Positions 24,756 through 34,485 are shown, counted from the stretch's first letter. The stretch is DNA of 64,000 bases from Bacillota bacterium (GCA_023421075.1 JAEZUM010000022.1:13713-77712), one strand, 5' to 3'. The notes: a model not told the origin generated them from the sequence alone. Numbers and translations are program-made.

Positions 24756-25751
24756 TTACTTATTTGCTGCTTTTTTTGCGTACTCCGTTGTTACGATGTC
24801 ATTATAGGGAACGCGTTTCGTTAATTGGCCGGCATCGTCTAAGATATCCTGAAGCAGGGTGAGGCTTCCTTCTTCGAAGATCAGGTTATCCTTCCAGGTG
24901 TCCTGCTCATAATATCTGGTTACAATCATGACCAGCTTCTCTCGTTCTGTCTCAGCAAATTGTGGTTGGATAACCTCTGCAATTTCCTCCGGGGTATGGG
25001 AGGCTACAAAGTTAATTCCCTTCTGTACCGCATTGGTAAAGCTCTGGATAACATCTGCATTTTTCTTAAGATAGCTCTTCTTCACAGAGAAGGAGGTATA
25101 GGGAACCTTACCGCTTTCTACTCCCAGTGATGCTACTACCTTTCCTACGCCCTCCAGCTCTAAGGCGGTCGCTGCAGGCTCAAACTCGATGGTATAATCA
25201 CCTTGGCCGGAAGAGAAGGCTTGGGAGGTCAAACCAAAATCAATATTCTGGATGATGGTAAGGTCCTTCTTCGGGTCCAGTCCCTGCTTTTTCAGGATAT
25301 ACTCGAATACCATCTCCGGCATACCACCTGCTCTTCCGCCAATGACGGTCTTATTCTTCACGTTCTCCCACTTAAAATCCTCCGTAAGATTACGACTTAC
25401 CAAGAAATTACCTGCTCTCTGGGTAAGCTGAGCAAAATTCACGACATAATCCTCGGCACCCTCATTATACACATAGATCGATGCCTCAGCTCCCATGAAT
25501 CCGATGTCACAATCCCCGGACAGCAACGCTGTCATTGTCTTATCAGCGCCCAGGCCATTCACCAGATTAACCTTAAGCCCTTCATCTTCGAAATAACCTT
25601 TCTCAAAAGCAACATACATCGGCGCATAGAAGATGGAGTGTGCCACCTCATTTAGTGTGACTTCTGTTAATCCCGAACTGCTTTTACAACCTGTCAGTGT
25701 CGTTACGAGCATAGTAAGTACTGCTAGTACACATATGAATTTTCGTATCAT
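24756..25751 (-). CDS. NMT1/SsuA-type ABC substrate-binding lipoprotein
   Basis: A 331-residue lipoprotein with lipobox LTGC (Cys 22). The mature part is the NMT1/THI5-like fold used for sulfonates, nitrate or pyrimidine precursors, with landmarks NEVAHSIFYAPMYVAFEKGYFEDEGL, cut here at FYAPMYVAFEKGYFEDEGL, then LLSGDCDIGFMGAEAS and VIGGRAGGMPEMVFEY. The start is ATG 25751 behind CGGAGGATGTT. It has no permease or ATPase gene next to it, so it must use a transporter encoded elsewhere or be a relic. The ligand is unknown; aliphatic sulfonate, a thiamine-pyrimidine or an aromatic compound are all possible for the family. Confidence 0.87.
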   Translation of the reverse strand: MIRKFICVLAVLTMLVTTLTGCKSSSGLTEVTLNEVAHSIFYAPMYVAFEKGYFEDEGLKVNLVNGLGADKTMTALLSGDCDIGFMGAEASIYVYNEGAEDYVVNFAQLTQRAGNFLVSRNLTEDFKWENVKNKTVIGGRAGGMPEMVFEYILKKQGLDPKKDLTIIQNIDFGLTSQAFSSGQGDYTIEFEPAATALELEGVGKVVASLGVESGKVPYTSFSVKKSYLKKNADVIQSFTNAVQKGINFVASHTPEEIAEVIQPQFAETEREKLVMIVTRYYEQDTWKDNLIFEEGSLTLLQDILDDAGQLTKRVPYNDIVTTEYAKKAANK

Positions 25752-25885
25752 AACATCCTCCGAAGTAACTCATTACCCTTTAATATATTCGAAGAGTCCT
25801 GTAAATTGTGCCAGTACTACCCGATTCTTTCATATTATCTCTTAAACCGGAGATAACACCTCTCGTGAATAATCCATGGTATTAT

Positions 25886-25914
25886 AAAAAGGGAGACCGC
25901 TTAGGATCTCCCTT
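25886..25914 (-). terminator. Terminator downstream of the HtrA-like gene
   Basis: AAGGGAGA and TCTCCCTT form an 8-bp stem with a 10-nt loop. On the minus strand it runs into TTTTTATAA. It lies 44 nt past the protease stop codon. Confidence 0.82.
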
Positions 25915-25957
25915 CTATGATATATATGTTATTCAACGAATATAAGATATTGCTTAT

Positions 25958-27403
25958 TTATTTCGAGCCAAGGGTAATCTCAAGAACTTTCTCAGAATAG
26001 GCTCCACCATCAAGTACCTGAATGGTTAATTTTACATTCTGGCCGGCTTTCTTATAGCTGAGTGCATTCTTCAGATCCTCGATTGTCTCAATCTTGCTGC
26101 CGTCTAATCCGGTAATAATATCTCCTTGCATGAGTCCGGCTTTCTCTGCCGGAGAACCTGCTACCACATCGTTGACATAGACACCGATTGGCATATTAAA
26201 ACGTTCGGAATAGATCTCATTTACTTCCTGTGCCGTTGAGGAATCTATACCGAGAAAGCCCTGATCTTCTGCGGCAATTGCTTCACGGTTCATCAACTCA
26301 TTGATCATCGGGATTGCATCGGAGATGGGAATAGCATACCCCATACCTTCTATCTCCTCAGAAGCAAACTTAACCGAGTTGATACCGATAACCTGTCCGG
26401 AGGTATTGATCAGCGCTCCACCGCTGTTACCGGGATTGATTGCTGCGTCGGTCTGTAATAATGTCATAGTCTGATCAGCGATGGTTACTTCTCTGTTCAC
26501 AGCGCTTACATAGCCTACTGTTACCGACTGTCCATAGCCAAGAGCATTACCGATAGCGATAACCATTTCACCGGGATTCATCTCACCGGAATTGCCAAGG
26601 GTAGCCACCTTGATGGCTGATGCGGTCTCTTCGGATAAGCTGTTAATATCTACAGTAAGTACCGCAAGATCTGTATTCGCCTCTGCACCTTTAATTGTTG
26701 CGGAAGCAGTCGTCTCGTCTGAAAATACGATTTCAATCGCTGTAGCACCTTCCACCACGTGATTATTCGTAACGATCAGCAATTCGGAGCCATTCTGTGC
26801 GATGATAATTCCGGAACCGCTTCCTTCGGATTCCTGAGAGAATTGTCTACCAAAGAAATCCTGTGTTGTCACGGTAGCCTTTGAATTAATCGCAACGATG
26901 GAGGGCATTACATTCTCTACTACCTCAGATACATCGGTGACAACCGTATTAGAAGAATTGTCTACCGTACTAATTGTATCCTTAGACGATGTGTTCTGAC
27001 TTACAGCTTCGATCTTTATACTGCTATCGTCCTCGTTCGCGCCGAGCTTACTATCCTCCGGCCATGCCAACATATAATAGCCCTGGAACGCAGCACCTGC
27101 AATCAAACCAAAGGCCACTGCAGCGGCTGTGATTTTAACTGCACCGAGGAAACGTCTTTTCTTCTTCGGTCTAACTTCCTGTGTAACTGTCGAGGTGTAA
27201 CCCGCGCCGTAATTGTAGCTTCCGTAATTATTCTGGCTGTTCGATATACTATCCTGAATGATGCTGTTACCGGTATAAGAATAATTACTTCCACCTTCAA
27301 AATTTTGACTGCTCTGATTATTCTGACTTCCGTTTAAGTCTGACTTCGTATTCGGAGTTGGATTATTATTGTTATTTTCGTTGTTGTTGAATTCGTTATT
27401 CAT
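25958..27403 (-). CDS. HtrA/DegP-like serine protease with PDZ domain
   Basis: A 481-residue membrane-anchored protease. The cytoplasmic N-terminus is long and Asn-rich (residues 1-80), then a basic stop (RPKKKRR), one membrane segment (about 90-110) and an extracellular trypsin-like domain. The triad is visible: His in VTNNHVVEGA (about 214), Asp in NTDLAVLTVD (about 244) and Ser in INPGNSGGALIN (about 326). One PDZ domain follows (about 375-480: IGVYVNDVVAGSPAEKAGLM). Such proteases deal with misfolded proteins at the cell surface. The start ATG 27403 has GAAAGGAGAG. It is monocistronic, with its own terminator. Confidence 0.93.
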   Translation of the reverse strand: MNNEFNNNENNNNNPTPNTKSDLNGSQNNQSSQNFEGGSNYSYTGNSIIQDSISNSQNNYGSYNYGAGYTSTVTQEVRPKKKRRFLGAVKITAAAVAFGLIAGAAFQGYYMLAWPEDSKLGANEDDSSIKIEAVSQNTSSKDTISTVDNSSNTVVTDVSEVVENVMPSIVAINSKATVTTQDFFGRQFSQESEGSGSGIIIAQNGSELLIVTNNHVVEGATAIEIVFSDETTASATIKGAEANTDLAVLTVDINSLSEETASAIKVATLGNSGEMNPGEMVIAIGNALGYGQSVTVGYVSAVNREVTIADQTMTLLQTDAAINPGNSGGALINTSGQVIGINSVKFASEEIEGMGYAIPISDAIPMINELMNREAIAAEDQGFLGIDSSTAQEVNEIYSERFNMPIGVYVNDVVAGSPAEKAGLMQGDIITGLDGSKIETIEDLKNALSYKKAGQNVKLTIQVLDGGAYSEKVLEITLGSK

Positions 27404-27585
27404 ACAAACTCTCCTTTCAAAATGTTATCTAGAATGAATGATCAGGTTTTATCCTGCTGTTTCCTTTTGATAAGGATAGTGTATCAATAAATTATGTTCA
27501 CTTTGTGTATTGTTTTTGAAAAAAATATGAAGAAACCCACTAATTTTCAAAAAACACCGTGGAACACATTGTCTTTCCCCAGAAG

Positions 27586-28725
27586 CTATGCTTGTATTGG
27601 GACATAACTGCCCAATATCTTCATCCAGGTTGCCTCTTCCTTAATACAGTGAAGAGCATTCATAACTGCAGGATGATCCAAACCACCCTCAATGTCTACG
27701 AAGAAGCGATAAGCAAAGGCTTTCCCCTGTATCGGCCGAGATTCGATCTTTGTCAAATTTATATTATTATAGATAAAATGGGACAACATATGGTACAAGG
27801 AACCACTCTTATGTGGTAAGACAAAACAGATACTGGTCCGTTCTGCTCCTTGTTCATACTGCATTTGATTCGAGATGATAATAAATCTGGTCGTATTGTG
27901 ATCTTCATTATGAATCCCTTCCTGCAGAAGTAAAAGACCATGATACTCTCCGGCCCGTTTGCTGGCGATTGCCGCTTGCGTAATATCCTGCTCCTCAAGA
28001 ACTCTGCGGGCACTTCCCGCGGTACTTCCTCCGACAATCTGCTCGATGCCCGGGTGATGCTTTAGAAAATCAGAGCATTGCAGCAGTCCCTGTCTATGGG
28101 AATATACTCTGTTGATATCCGAAAGCTTTGCTCCCGGAAGCCCCCATAGATTATGCTCTATCTTAACCATCTGTTCTCCGATAATATAATTATCATATTC
28201 TGCCAGAAGATCGAAGATGTCGGTTAGGGTTCCGGTAGATGAATTCTCAATCGGAAGCACACCATATTCTGCTTCTCCATCTCGAATGGCCTTCATTACC
28301 TCCTCAAAGGTCTCCATCGGTATCCCGGATACCTCGGTACCAAAATACCCAAGCATCGCCTGCTCTGTATAAGCACCACGTTCCCCGTAAAAGGCAACCT
28401 TGGTGTCCCTCTTGATCGGGAAATGCTCCACCGGATGAAAGCCCAAGCTCTGCTGATTTTCTAGTAAGGAATATTGCAATCTTCGACTCATGGACATAAT
28501 TTGTTTGAAAAGATCTGCAATTGCCATGCGATTGAATTCACTGCTTGTAAGCCCTTGTAATGCGGTGAGCTTCTCCTCTTCTCTCGCTGCATCAAAGATC
28601 GGCTTTCCAACGCTCTTTTTATAGGCTGCAATATCCATTGCTAGATCCATCCGCTTTTCAAACAATTCAACCATCTGGCGATCTATTTCGTCAATCTTCT
28701 TTCTACTATCCATCAAATCAACCAT
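27586..28725 (-). CDS. pheA: Bifunctional chorismate mutase / prephenate dehydratase
   Basis: A 379-residue P-protein for phenylalanine synthesis. Residues 1-85 are an AroQ-type chorismate mutase (MDSRKKIDEIDRQMVELFEK, FDAAREEEKL). Residues about 105-285 are prephenate dehydratase (VAFYGERGAYTEQAML, VLPIENSSTGT, and the catalytic Thr in HNTTRFIII). Residues about 295-370 are an ACT domain with the Phe-binding ESRP motif (LTKIESRPIQGK). Feedback inhibition by Phe is therefore expected. The start ATG 28725 has CGGAGGTAGACG. It stands alone, with no aro or tyr genes nearby. Confidence 0.95.
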   Translation of the reverse strand: MVDLMDSRKKIDEIDRQMVELFEKRMDLAMDIAAYKKSVGKPIFDAAREEEKLTALQGLTSSEFNRMAIADLFKQIMSMSRRLQYSLLENQQSLGFHPVEHFPIKRDTKVAFYGERGAYTEQAMLGYFGTEVSGIPMETFEEVMKAIRDGEAEYGVLPIENSSTGTLTDIFDLLAEYDNYIIGEQMVKIEHNLWGLPGAKLSDINRVYSHRQGLLQCSDFLKHHPGIEQIVGGSTAGSARRVLEEQDITQAAIASKRAGEYHGLLLLQEGIHNEDHNTTRFIIISNQMQYEQGAERTSICFVLPHKSGSLYHMLSHFIYNNINLTKIESRPIQGKAFAYRFFVDIEGGLDHPAVMNALHCIKEEATWMKILGSYVPIQA

Positions 28726-28960
28726 CGTCTACCTCCGACATTTTCTATTGTTTCCCAACCTTTTGACTCATTATACTATCAGAAAGACTCATATGCAACC
28801 CGGAAGTTCATGAAACCGTATCCACCGTATTAACTAGTGCTTTGGTTCATTCCTGTCTTGCAATCATTTTTATGAAGTTATATAATGTTCATAGTAATAT
28901 AAGTAGTGACGCAATCAAGCTAGCGAATACGAACAAATCATAAACCATGTGGAGGTACTT

Positions 28961-29995
28961 ATGTTAAAAACAATAAAACGATTGTTGATTTTTCTTGCTA
29001 TCATTACTGTAATCGCGATTGGAAGCATTCTGGTCTATAACTCAAACCGTACCTATTTCAATGATGATAATGAAGTCGGAAATACCTCCGGCAATATTTA
29101 TAACGGCGGACTGTTCTGTGAACAAGGCGGAAAGATCTTCTTTAGCAATGATGCAGCGGACGGAAGCCTCTATGTAATGAATTCTGATTTATCGAATTTG
29201 AAGTTTATATACGATGACAAAGCTGTTTTTATCAATTCAGACGAAAACTATGTCTATTATGTCCGAGCGAATAACACAAGAGAGGATCAACCAGGTAATA
29301 TTCTGATGTTCTTTAATACCGGTGTTTACCGTATTAATCATAACGGAAAGGGGCTCAAATCCTTTACCAGTAATCCCGGGGCATATCTATTGCTTCATGG
29401 AAATAATATCTATTTTCAACGTTATGATGTTGGTGTAGGATTATACCTTTATAAATATCAGATTGATAACAAGTTGGAACGCTTACTGTTAAAGGATGCT
29501 GTGATACCGGCTACTGTAATTGATAATGCACTGATCTATAACGGTTTTTCCCTGGATCATAATATCAATGCCATGGATTTAGCAAGTTTCACCTCTCATC
29601 CGAGATTCGAGGGTAATTATTATTACCCCATCTACCAGGGGCAATATATATACTATCTCAACATGGATGATAATTATAAAATATATCGTATGAATACAGA
29701 TGGTTCGAATCCTACCCTTTTGGTAAACGAACGTTGCTTCACCTATAATATTACAAACAACGGTAAATTTCTGTATTACCAGGTGGATGACGGCAAAAAT
29801 AATAGGATCTGCCGTATAAACCTTGAGACTCTCGTAAGCGAGACTCTGATGACAGGTAATTACAAGCAGATCCATATAACAGAGAATTATGTGTTCTTTA
29901 AGGATTTTGACAATACAAATACTTATATTATGGACCCTGATGGAGTCGTTGATATCAGTACGTTCAATCCTCCAAATCTAAATCCTGAGGAATAG
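28961..29995 (+). CDS. DUF5050 beta-propeller-like membrane-anchored protein
   Basis: A 344-residue protein with an N-terminal membrane anchor (about residues 8-28) and an extracellular domain built of repeated strands. The repeats read YVMNSDLSNLKFIYDD, IYRMNTDGSNPTLLVNE and ICRINLETLVSETL; these xYRMNxDGSN-type repeats are typical of DUF5050. Such domains look like beta-propellers; a catalytic function is not known. The start ATG 28961 has GGAGGTACTT. Its 3' end overlaps the 3' end of the opposing folC gene by 32 bp. Confidence 0.82.
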   Translation: MLKTIKRLLIFLAIITVIAIGSILVYNSNRTYFNDDNEVGNTSGNIYNGGLFCEQGGKIFFSNDAADGSLYVMNSDLSNLKFIYDDKAVFINSDENYVYYVRANNTREDQPGNILMFFNTGVYRINHNGKGLKSFTSNPGAYLLLHGNNIYFQRYDVGVGLYLYKYQIDNKLERLLLKDAVIPATVIDNALIYNGFSLDHNINAMDLASFTSHPRFEGNYYYPIYQGQYIYYLNMDDNYKIYRMNTDGSNPTLLVNERCFTYNITNNGKFLYYQVDDGKNNRICRINLETLVSETLMTGNYKQIHITENYVFFKDFDNTNTYIMDPDGVVDISTFNPPNLNPEE

Positions 29996-31298
29996 TAACC
30001 ATCTTCCTAAGTTCACCTAAGAAAGATAACGATCCAAAAGCAAGGATTACATCCTCGTCCTTCGCTTCCTTATACGCCAAACGAACTGCCTGCTCTGTTG
30101 TCTTCGCATCGAAGACGACAGGGCAGTATTTTTGAGCTTCTATGGCTAATTGAGAAGAGTCTAATGCCCTACTGTTATTCGAAGCCAGCGTAATGATAAT
30201 ATGAGCAAGAGGTGCCGTCAATTCAAGTATTCGAAGATAATCCTTATCTGCGAACACCCCCATTATATAGATTATTCTTCGATCTGAAAAATACTCTCGA
30301 ATAGAATCAACCAGCTTCAAAGCCGCATCCTCGTTATGGGCACCATCAATGATAAAGTATGGTTTTGTAGAAATAATCTCAAATCTTCCGCTCCATCTTG
30401 TGATCGCAAGACCATGTAATACGGATTGTTGATGAATCTCATATCCCTGTTGTCTTAAACTCTCTGTTGCTGTTATGGCCAACATAGCATTGGTGATCTG
30501 ATGCCTGCCCAGAAGAGTAATCCGATATTTCTGCCCTCCATATTCAAAGATGGTCTCTCCGGGAGCAAAATGTTGCACCTTTGCTTCGGAGGCATCCATT
30601 ACAGTCAATGGTGCCTTCTTCTCCTTTGTGACTTCCTTCAGCACATCGATTATCTCCGGATTCGTATTACAGGTTACAACCGGTACCGCCTCTTTAATAA
30701 TACCGGCCTTTTCTCGTGCAATCTGAGATAAAGTATCTCCGAGGTATTGCATATGATCCATACTGATCGAGGTTATGACACAGCAAACCGGTTTTTTCAT
30801 CACATTCGTCGCATCCAGTCTTCCGCCAAGTCCGACTTCAACTACCGCAAAGTCAACTTCCTGCCAGGCAAAATATAAAAATGCCATAGCCGTCTCCAGC
30901 TCAAAGGCGGTTGGATGAGCCCAGCCATCTCTTACCATCGCTTCACAGGTTTGTTTGATGAGAGAAATCGTATCACTTACCCCCTGCCTTGTGATATATT
31001 CCGTAACATAATCTTCCGTTCCTATCCTATTCTTTTTTGCGAAAATCTGAATTCTCTCACGGTAACAAAAGACGGCCGGTGAGATATATCGACCGACCTT
31101 ATAGCCCTGTGTCGCAAGGATCGAGGCCAGATATGCGGTCGTTGAACCTTTTCCGTTGGTTCCGGCTACATGAATTACCTTCACCTTATCCTGAGGATTA
31201 CCAAGCCTTAATAAAAGCTCGGTTACTGACTCCAACGTGAGCTCATACCCATATTGATTAGAGTCATCAATGTATTCTCTTGCTTCTTCGTAGGTCAT
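29964..31298 (-). CDS. folC: Folylpolyglutamate synthase / dihydrofolate synthase FolC
   Basis: A 444-residue Mur-ligase-family enzyme adding glutamate to (dihydro)folate. Visible are the P-loop VAGTNGKGST (about 43-52), the cis-Pro/omega-loop region RYISPAVFCYRERIQ, the folate-site segment SISMDHMQYLGDTLSQIAREKAG (cut: DHMQYLGDTLSQIAREKAGI) and the C-domain motif FIIDGAHNEDAA. I chose ATG 31298, which gives the usual MTYEEAREYI start; the GGAGGT site is 14 nt away, so the ATG at 31319 cannot be excluded. The gene ends inside the convergent DUF5050 gene. Confidence 0.93.
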   Translation of the reverse strand: MTYEEAREYIDDSNQYGYELTLESVTELLLRLGNPQDKVKVIHVAGTNGKGSTTAYLASILATQGYKVGRYISPAVFCYRERIQIFAKKNRIGTEDYVTEYITRQGVSDTISLIKQTCEAMVRDGWAHPTAFELETAMAFLYFAWQEVDFAVVEVGLGGRLDATNVMKKPVCCVITSISMDHMQYLGDTLSQIAREKAGIIKEAVPVVTCNTNPEIIDVLKEVTKEKKAPLTVMDASEAKVQHFAPGETIFEYGGQKYRITLLGRHQITNAMLAITATESLRQQGYEIHQQSVLHGLAITRWSGRFEIISTKPYFIIDGAHNEDAALKLVDSIREYFSDRRIIYIMGVFADKDYLRILELTAPLAHIIITLASNNSRALDSSQLAIEAQKYCPVVFDAKTTEQAVRLAYKEAKDEDVILAFGSLSFLGELRKMVTIPQDLDLED

Positions 31299-31364
31299 AG
31301 TAAGTTCCCGTACCTCCATGTATTAAACAGATAAATGCTATTTGCATTTAAAACTGAAAAGTAT

Positions 31365-32573
31365 TTATTTCTCGTTCACGACCTGGAATATAAAAAATTT
31401 CAGATAATAGGATTCATCAGCTGCCCACAGTATCGGATGATCCGGAGCCTGAGTACGATATTCCACTTGTCGGATCCGCTTCTTCACATTTTTCGCTGCC
31501 TGACCTATCGTCTCCGCAAATAAATCCGGAGTCATGAAGTGAGAACAGGAACAAGTAGCCAGATATCCACCATCCTTAACCAGCTTCATAGCTCTGAGGT
31601 TAATCTCACGATATCCCTTGATTGCATTTTTTACTGAATTCTTGGATTTAGTAAATGCAGGTGGATCTAGGATGACAACATCAAACAGCTCACCCTTCTT
31701 CTCGTATTCCGGCAGCAGATCAAAGACATCCGCTGAAAGGAATTTCACGGTGTCCGACAATCCATTCAAAGCGGCATTTTCTGTAGCTTGGGCTACTCCA
31801 AGGTCTGAAGCATCCACACCAATTACCTCTCTCGCACCACTCAACCCTGCATTCAGTGCAAAGGATCCGGTATGGGTAAAGCAATCCAGAACACGGGCAC
31901 CTTTACATAGTCTTGCAATTGCTGCACGATTGTATTTTTGATCCAGAAAGAAACCGGTTTTCTGGCCTTCTGCAACATCTACCAGATATTTTACTCCATT
32001 TTCAAGAATTTCAACCTTCGTATCAAAAGGTTCCCCGATGAAGCCCTTAATTCGCTCCATTCCTTCATTCAGTCGAACCTTAGCATCACTTCGTTCATAG
32101 ACTCCTCGGATATTAATCCCCTCTGATGCAAGTATTTCCTTAAGAATATCAACAATCGTGAGCTTCCATCGGTCAATTCCCAAAGCCAGCGACTGTACCA
32201 CCAGAACATCCGAGAACTTATCGATCACAATCCCCGGAAGGAAATCCGCTTCACCAAAGATGATTCTGCAGCTGTCGGTATCCACTGTGGTCTTGCGATA
32301 ATCCCAGGCATCTTTCACTCTCATAGCTAGAAACGAATCATCGATTTCCTGACCCTTGATTCTGGACATTAATCGAACCGTAATCTTGGAATTTGTATTG
32401 ATGAAGCCGCAACCAAGGTAATAATCATCAAAATCATGGACAGTTACCAGGTCTCCATTCTCATACTCGCCCAAAATCGTATCTATCTCGTTATCATAAA
32501 TCCAGAGACCACCACTTTTCAGGGTTCTTCCTTCGCCTTTTCGTAATTTTACAATTGCTTTTTCCTTATTCAT
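31365..32573 (-). CDS. Class I SAM-dependent rRNA methyltransferase, RlmI/RlmK-like
   Basis: A 402-residue protein: an N-terminal PUA RNA-binding domain (AIVKLRKGEGRTLKSGGLWI), then a Rossmann methyltransferase. The SAM motif is RVLDCFTHTGSFALNAG, motif II is VIGVDAS, and the catalytic segment is VVILDPPAFTKSK. The layout is that of the RlmI family, which makes m5C in 23S rRNA; the target base is inferred only from this. RlmI-like m5C enzymes use one catalytic Cys, probably that in the YLATCSCSHFM segment. The start ATG 32573 has GGAGGTATGT. The longer reading frame upstream is not supported. Confidence 0.9.
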   Translation of the reverse strand: MNKEKAIVKLRKGEGRTLKSGGLWIYDNEIDTILGEYENGDLVTVHDFDDYYLGCGFINTNSKITVRLMSRIKGQEIDDSFLAMRVKDAWDYRKTTVDTDSCRIIFGEADFLPGIVIDKFSDVLVVQSLALGIDRWKLTIVDILKEILASEGINIRGVYERSDAKVRLNEGMERIKGFIGEPFDTKVEILENGVKYLVDVAEGQKTGFFLDQKYNRAAIARLCKGARVLDCFTHTGSFALNAGLSGAREVIGVDASDLGVAQATENAALNGLSDTVKFLSADVFDLLPEYEKKGELFDVVILDPPAFTKSKNSVKNAIKGYREINLRAMKLVKDGGYLATCSCSHFMTPDLFAETIGQAAKNVKKRIRQVEYRTQAPDHPILWAADESYYLKFFIFQVVNEK

Positions 32574-32623
32574 ACATACCTCCATTCTACTGTGCAAGGA
32601 CAGCATCTCTAAAACGTTATACA

Positions 32624-32668
32624 GGCTGTCGTATACAAGCATTACAACCATGCTGTTTTACGGCAGCC
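32624..32668. other. Hairpin downstream of the GtrA gene
   Basis: GGCTGTCGTA (32624-32633) and TACGGCAGCC (32659-32668) pair over 10 bp with one T-G position, with AGCAT/ATGCT inside. There is no T-run on either side, so its role as a terminator is doubtful. Confidence 0.35.
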
Positions 32669-32694
32669 CATGTGTTAATCTTAGACTTATTATT

Positions 32695-33132
32695 CTACTT
32701 GTTCTTATTAAAGATAAATATTTTACTAAATAAATAGTTTAATACAATTACAACGACCGCAATGACCGCTTTCACAATAAGACGATGAAATCCGAGCACA
32801 TCAATAAACAGATACATACCTGCCTGCTCTACCCCTAAGGTAATCAGTCTTGCTCCAAAGAATTTCGACATCTTTCTGGCTTCATCCGCCAGACTTTTAC
32901 TTTTTGATAGGAAAACCTGCTTCTTATTTACAAAGTAAGCAAAGGTGACAGCGATAACCCAGGCAATTGCATTTGCGGTAAGATTCTTAAGACCTAGCCT
33001 GTATAAGCTTTCATAACTGATGAAATTAACGACCGTAGTCAACACACCTGCGATGATATAAGCGATTGTTTCCCGGTTCACGATCTTATTGATTAGTTTT
33101 ATGATTAATGTCTTCAATGATATCCTTCCCAT
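32695..33132 (-). CDS. GtrA-like membrane protein
   Basis: A 145-residue protein with four membrane segments and the GtrA-family pattern: YIIAGVLTTVVNFISYESLY near the start, AIAWVIAVTFAYFVNKKQVF in the middle, and the end pattern VLNYLFSKIFIFNK. GtrA proteins are thought to move polyprenyl-linked sugars across the membrane in cell-wall or polysaccharide pathways. No glycosyltransferase gene lies nearby. It starts 3 nt after the PilT-like stop codon, so the two are probably co-transcribed. Confidence 0.88.
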   Translation of the reverse strand: MGRISLKTLIIKLINKIVNRETIAYIIAGVLTTVVNFISYESLYRLGLKNLTANAIAWVIAVTFAYFVNKKQVFLSKSKSLADEARKMSKFFGARLITLGVEQAGMYLFIDVLGFHRLIVKAVIAVVVIVLNYLFSKIFIFNKNK

Positions 33133-33135
33133 TCC

Positions 33136-34218
33136 TTACAAATTATCATCCTTAACGAAATAAAATAATCTTTTTTCCATAGCCGGAACATCCATAGAGA
33201 AGCTCAGTGCCTGTTCCTTTGTAATTTTACCAAACAGATATAATTCATAGATTGCATCGTCCATCGCCTTCATTCCGTTTTTCTTACTGGATTGAAGATA
33301 GGTTTCCATCTGATGGATCTTGCCATCCCGGATCAGACTGCGGATTGCCGGATTGGACAACAATACCTCAAAAGCAGCTACACGACCGGAGCCGTCCGCT
33401 GTCGGAATGAGCTGTTGTGAGATTACTCCCTCTAGCACGGAGGCCAACTGTACTCGAATCTGCTGTTGATTGGCAGCCGGGAACACATCGATAATTCGGT
33501 TCACACTGTTGACACTCCCCAAGGTATGTAAGGTCGAGAACACAAGATGTCCCATTTCTGCAGCAGATATTGCAATCTGCATTGTCTCATAATCCTTCAT
33601 CTCACCAATTAAGATCACATCCGGGTCCTCTCGCAGAATGACACGTAGGGCATTGGCATAGGATAGAGAGTCAGTACCGATCTCTCTCTGATTTACAATT
33701 GATTTATTATGGCGATGGAGGTATTCGATCGGATCCTCCAGGGTAATGATATGACGATTGTCGTTTGAATTAATCTCATTAATCAAGGCTGCCAGGGTGG
33801 TAGATCTTCCGCTTCCGGCAGGACCTGAGACCAATACCAGACCTCTCTTCTTCTTCGATAATTCTACTACCGAGTCGGGAATACCCAGCTCCTGTGGTGA
33901 TGGAATCTCTGTGTATATAATCCGAATGACCAAAGCATAGGAGCCTCTTTGTTTGAATACATTCACCCGAAATCTTCCTACATTCGTTATCGCATAGGAG
34001 AAATCAACCTCTCCATTGATATTAAGTGCATCCACTAATCTCTGCGGTACGATTGACATGACAATGGACTCTATATCCGTCGGTCCCAAAACCTCATAGT
34101 CCATGTTAATCAACTCTCCGTTAATTCTGCATTTCGGTGGTACCCCTACTGTCAGGTGCAAATCAGATGCTTTTCTATTCTGAGCATCCAACAGCAGCTC
34201 ATTCATTAAGTGCTTCAT
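33136..34218 (-). CDS. PilT-like ATPase (type IV pilus retraction family)
   Basis: A 360-residue secretion-family ATPase closest to PilT by layout: N-domain with DLHLTVGVPPKCRINGEL, Asp box ITLEDPIEYLH, Walker B LREDPDVILIGEM, His box STLHTLGS and the PilT-like IDVFPAANQQQIRVQLASVL. The Walker A is GPAGSGRSTT, with Arg where almost all P-loops have Lys (codon AGA). The canonical C-terminal AIRNLIRE of PilT appears as AIRSLIRDGK. No other pilus gene is near. ATG 34218 (GGGGGAAGG upstream) is my start; ATG 34206 is also possible. Confidence 0.85.
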   Translation of the reverse strand: MKHLMNELLLDAQNRKASDLHLTVGVPPKCRINGELINMDYEVLGPTDIESIVMSIVPQRLVDALNINGEVDFSYAITNVGRFRVNVFKQRGSYALVIRIIYTEIPSPQELGIPDSVVELSKKKRGLVLVSGPAGSGRSTTLAALINEINSNDNRHIITLEDPIEYLHRHNKSIVNQREIGTDSLSYANALRVILREDPDVILIGEMKDYETMQIAISAAEMGHLVFSTLHTLGSVNSVNRIIDVFPAANQQQIRVQLASVLEGVISQQLIPTADGSGRVAAFEVLLSNPAIRSLIRDGKIHQMETYLQSSKKNGMKAMDDAIYELYLFGKITKEQALSFSMDVPAMEKRLFYFVKDDNL

Positions 34219-34485
34219 ACCTTCCCCCACAATACCGTTCACATCCAGGTATATCCCTTTCCTCTTGATCACACAAAATATGCCCCTTCTCTTTGGCTAA
34301 CGATTGGCTGTACTGGAATTTTAGCACATTTTGCAGTAATATACAATTGATGAATCTTCGAATTGTTTTTTTTTCAATTTTCGTGTAAAATAGTAATTCG
34401 TAGTGTCAAAATGATAAACCTGTCAGTAGTTCATGAAAGTATGAATTTAAATGGTATAAATAGCCTTTTAGGCACGGAGGTAATA

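Noticed and set aside
34363..34485. Longer N-terminus for the ABC-F protein
   Set aside because: The frame is open, but a strong GGAGG site precedes the ATG at 34486, which gives the normal family start.
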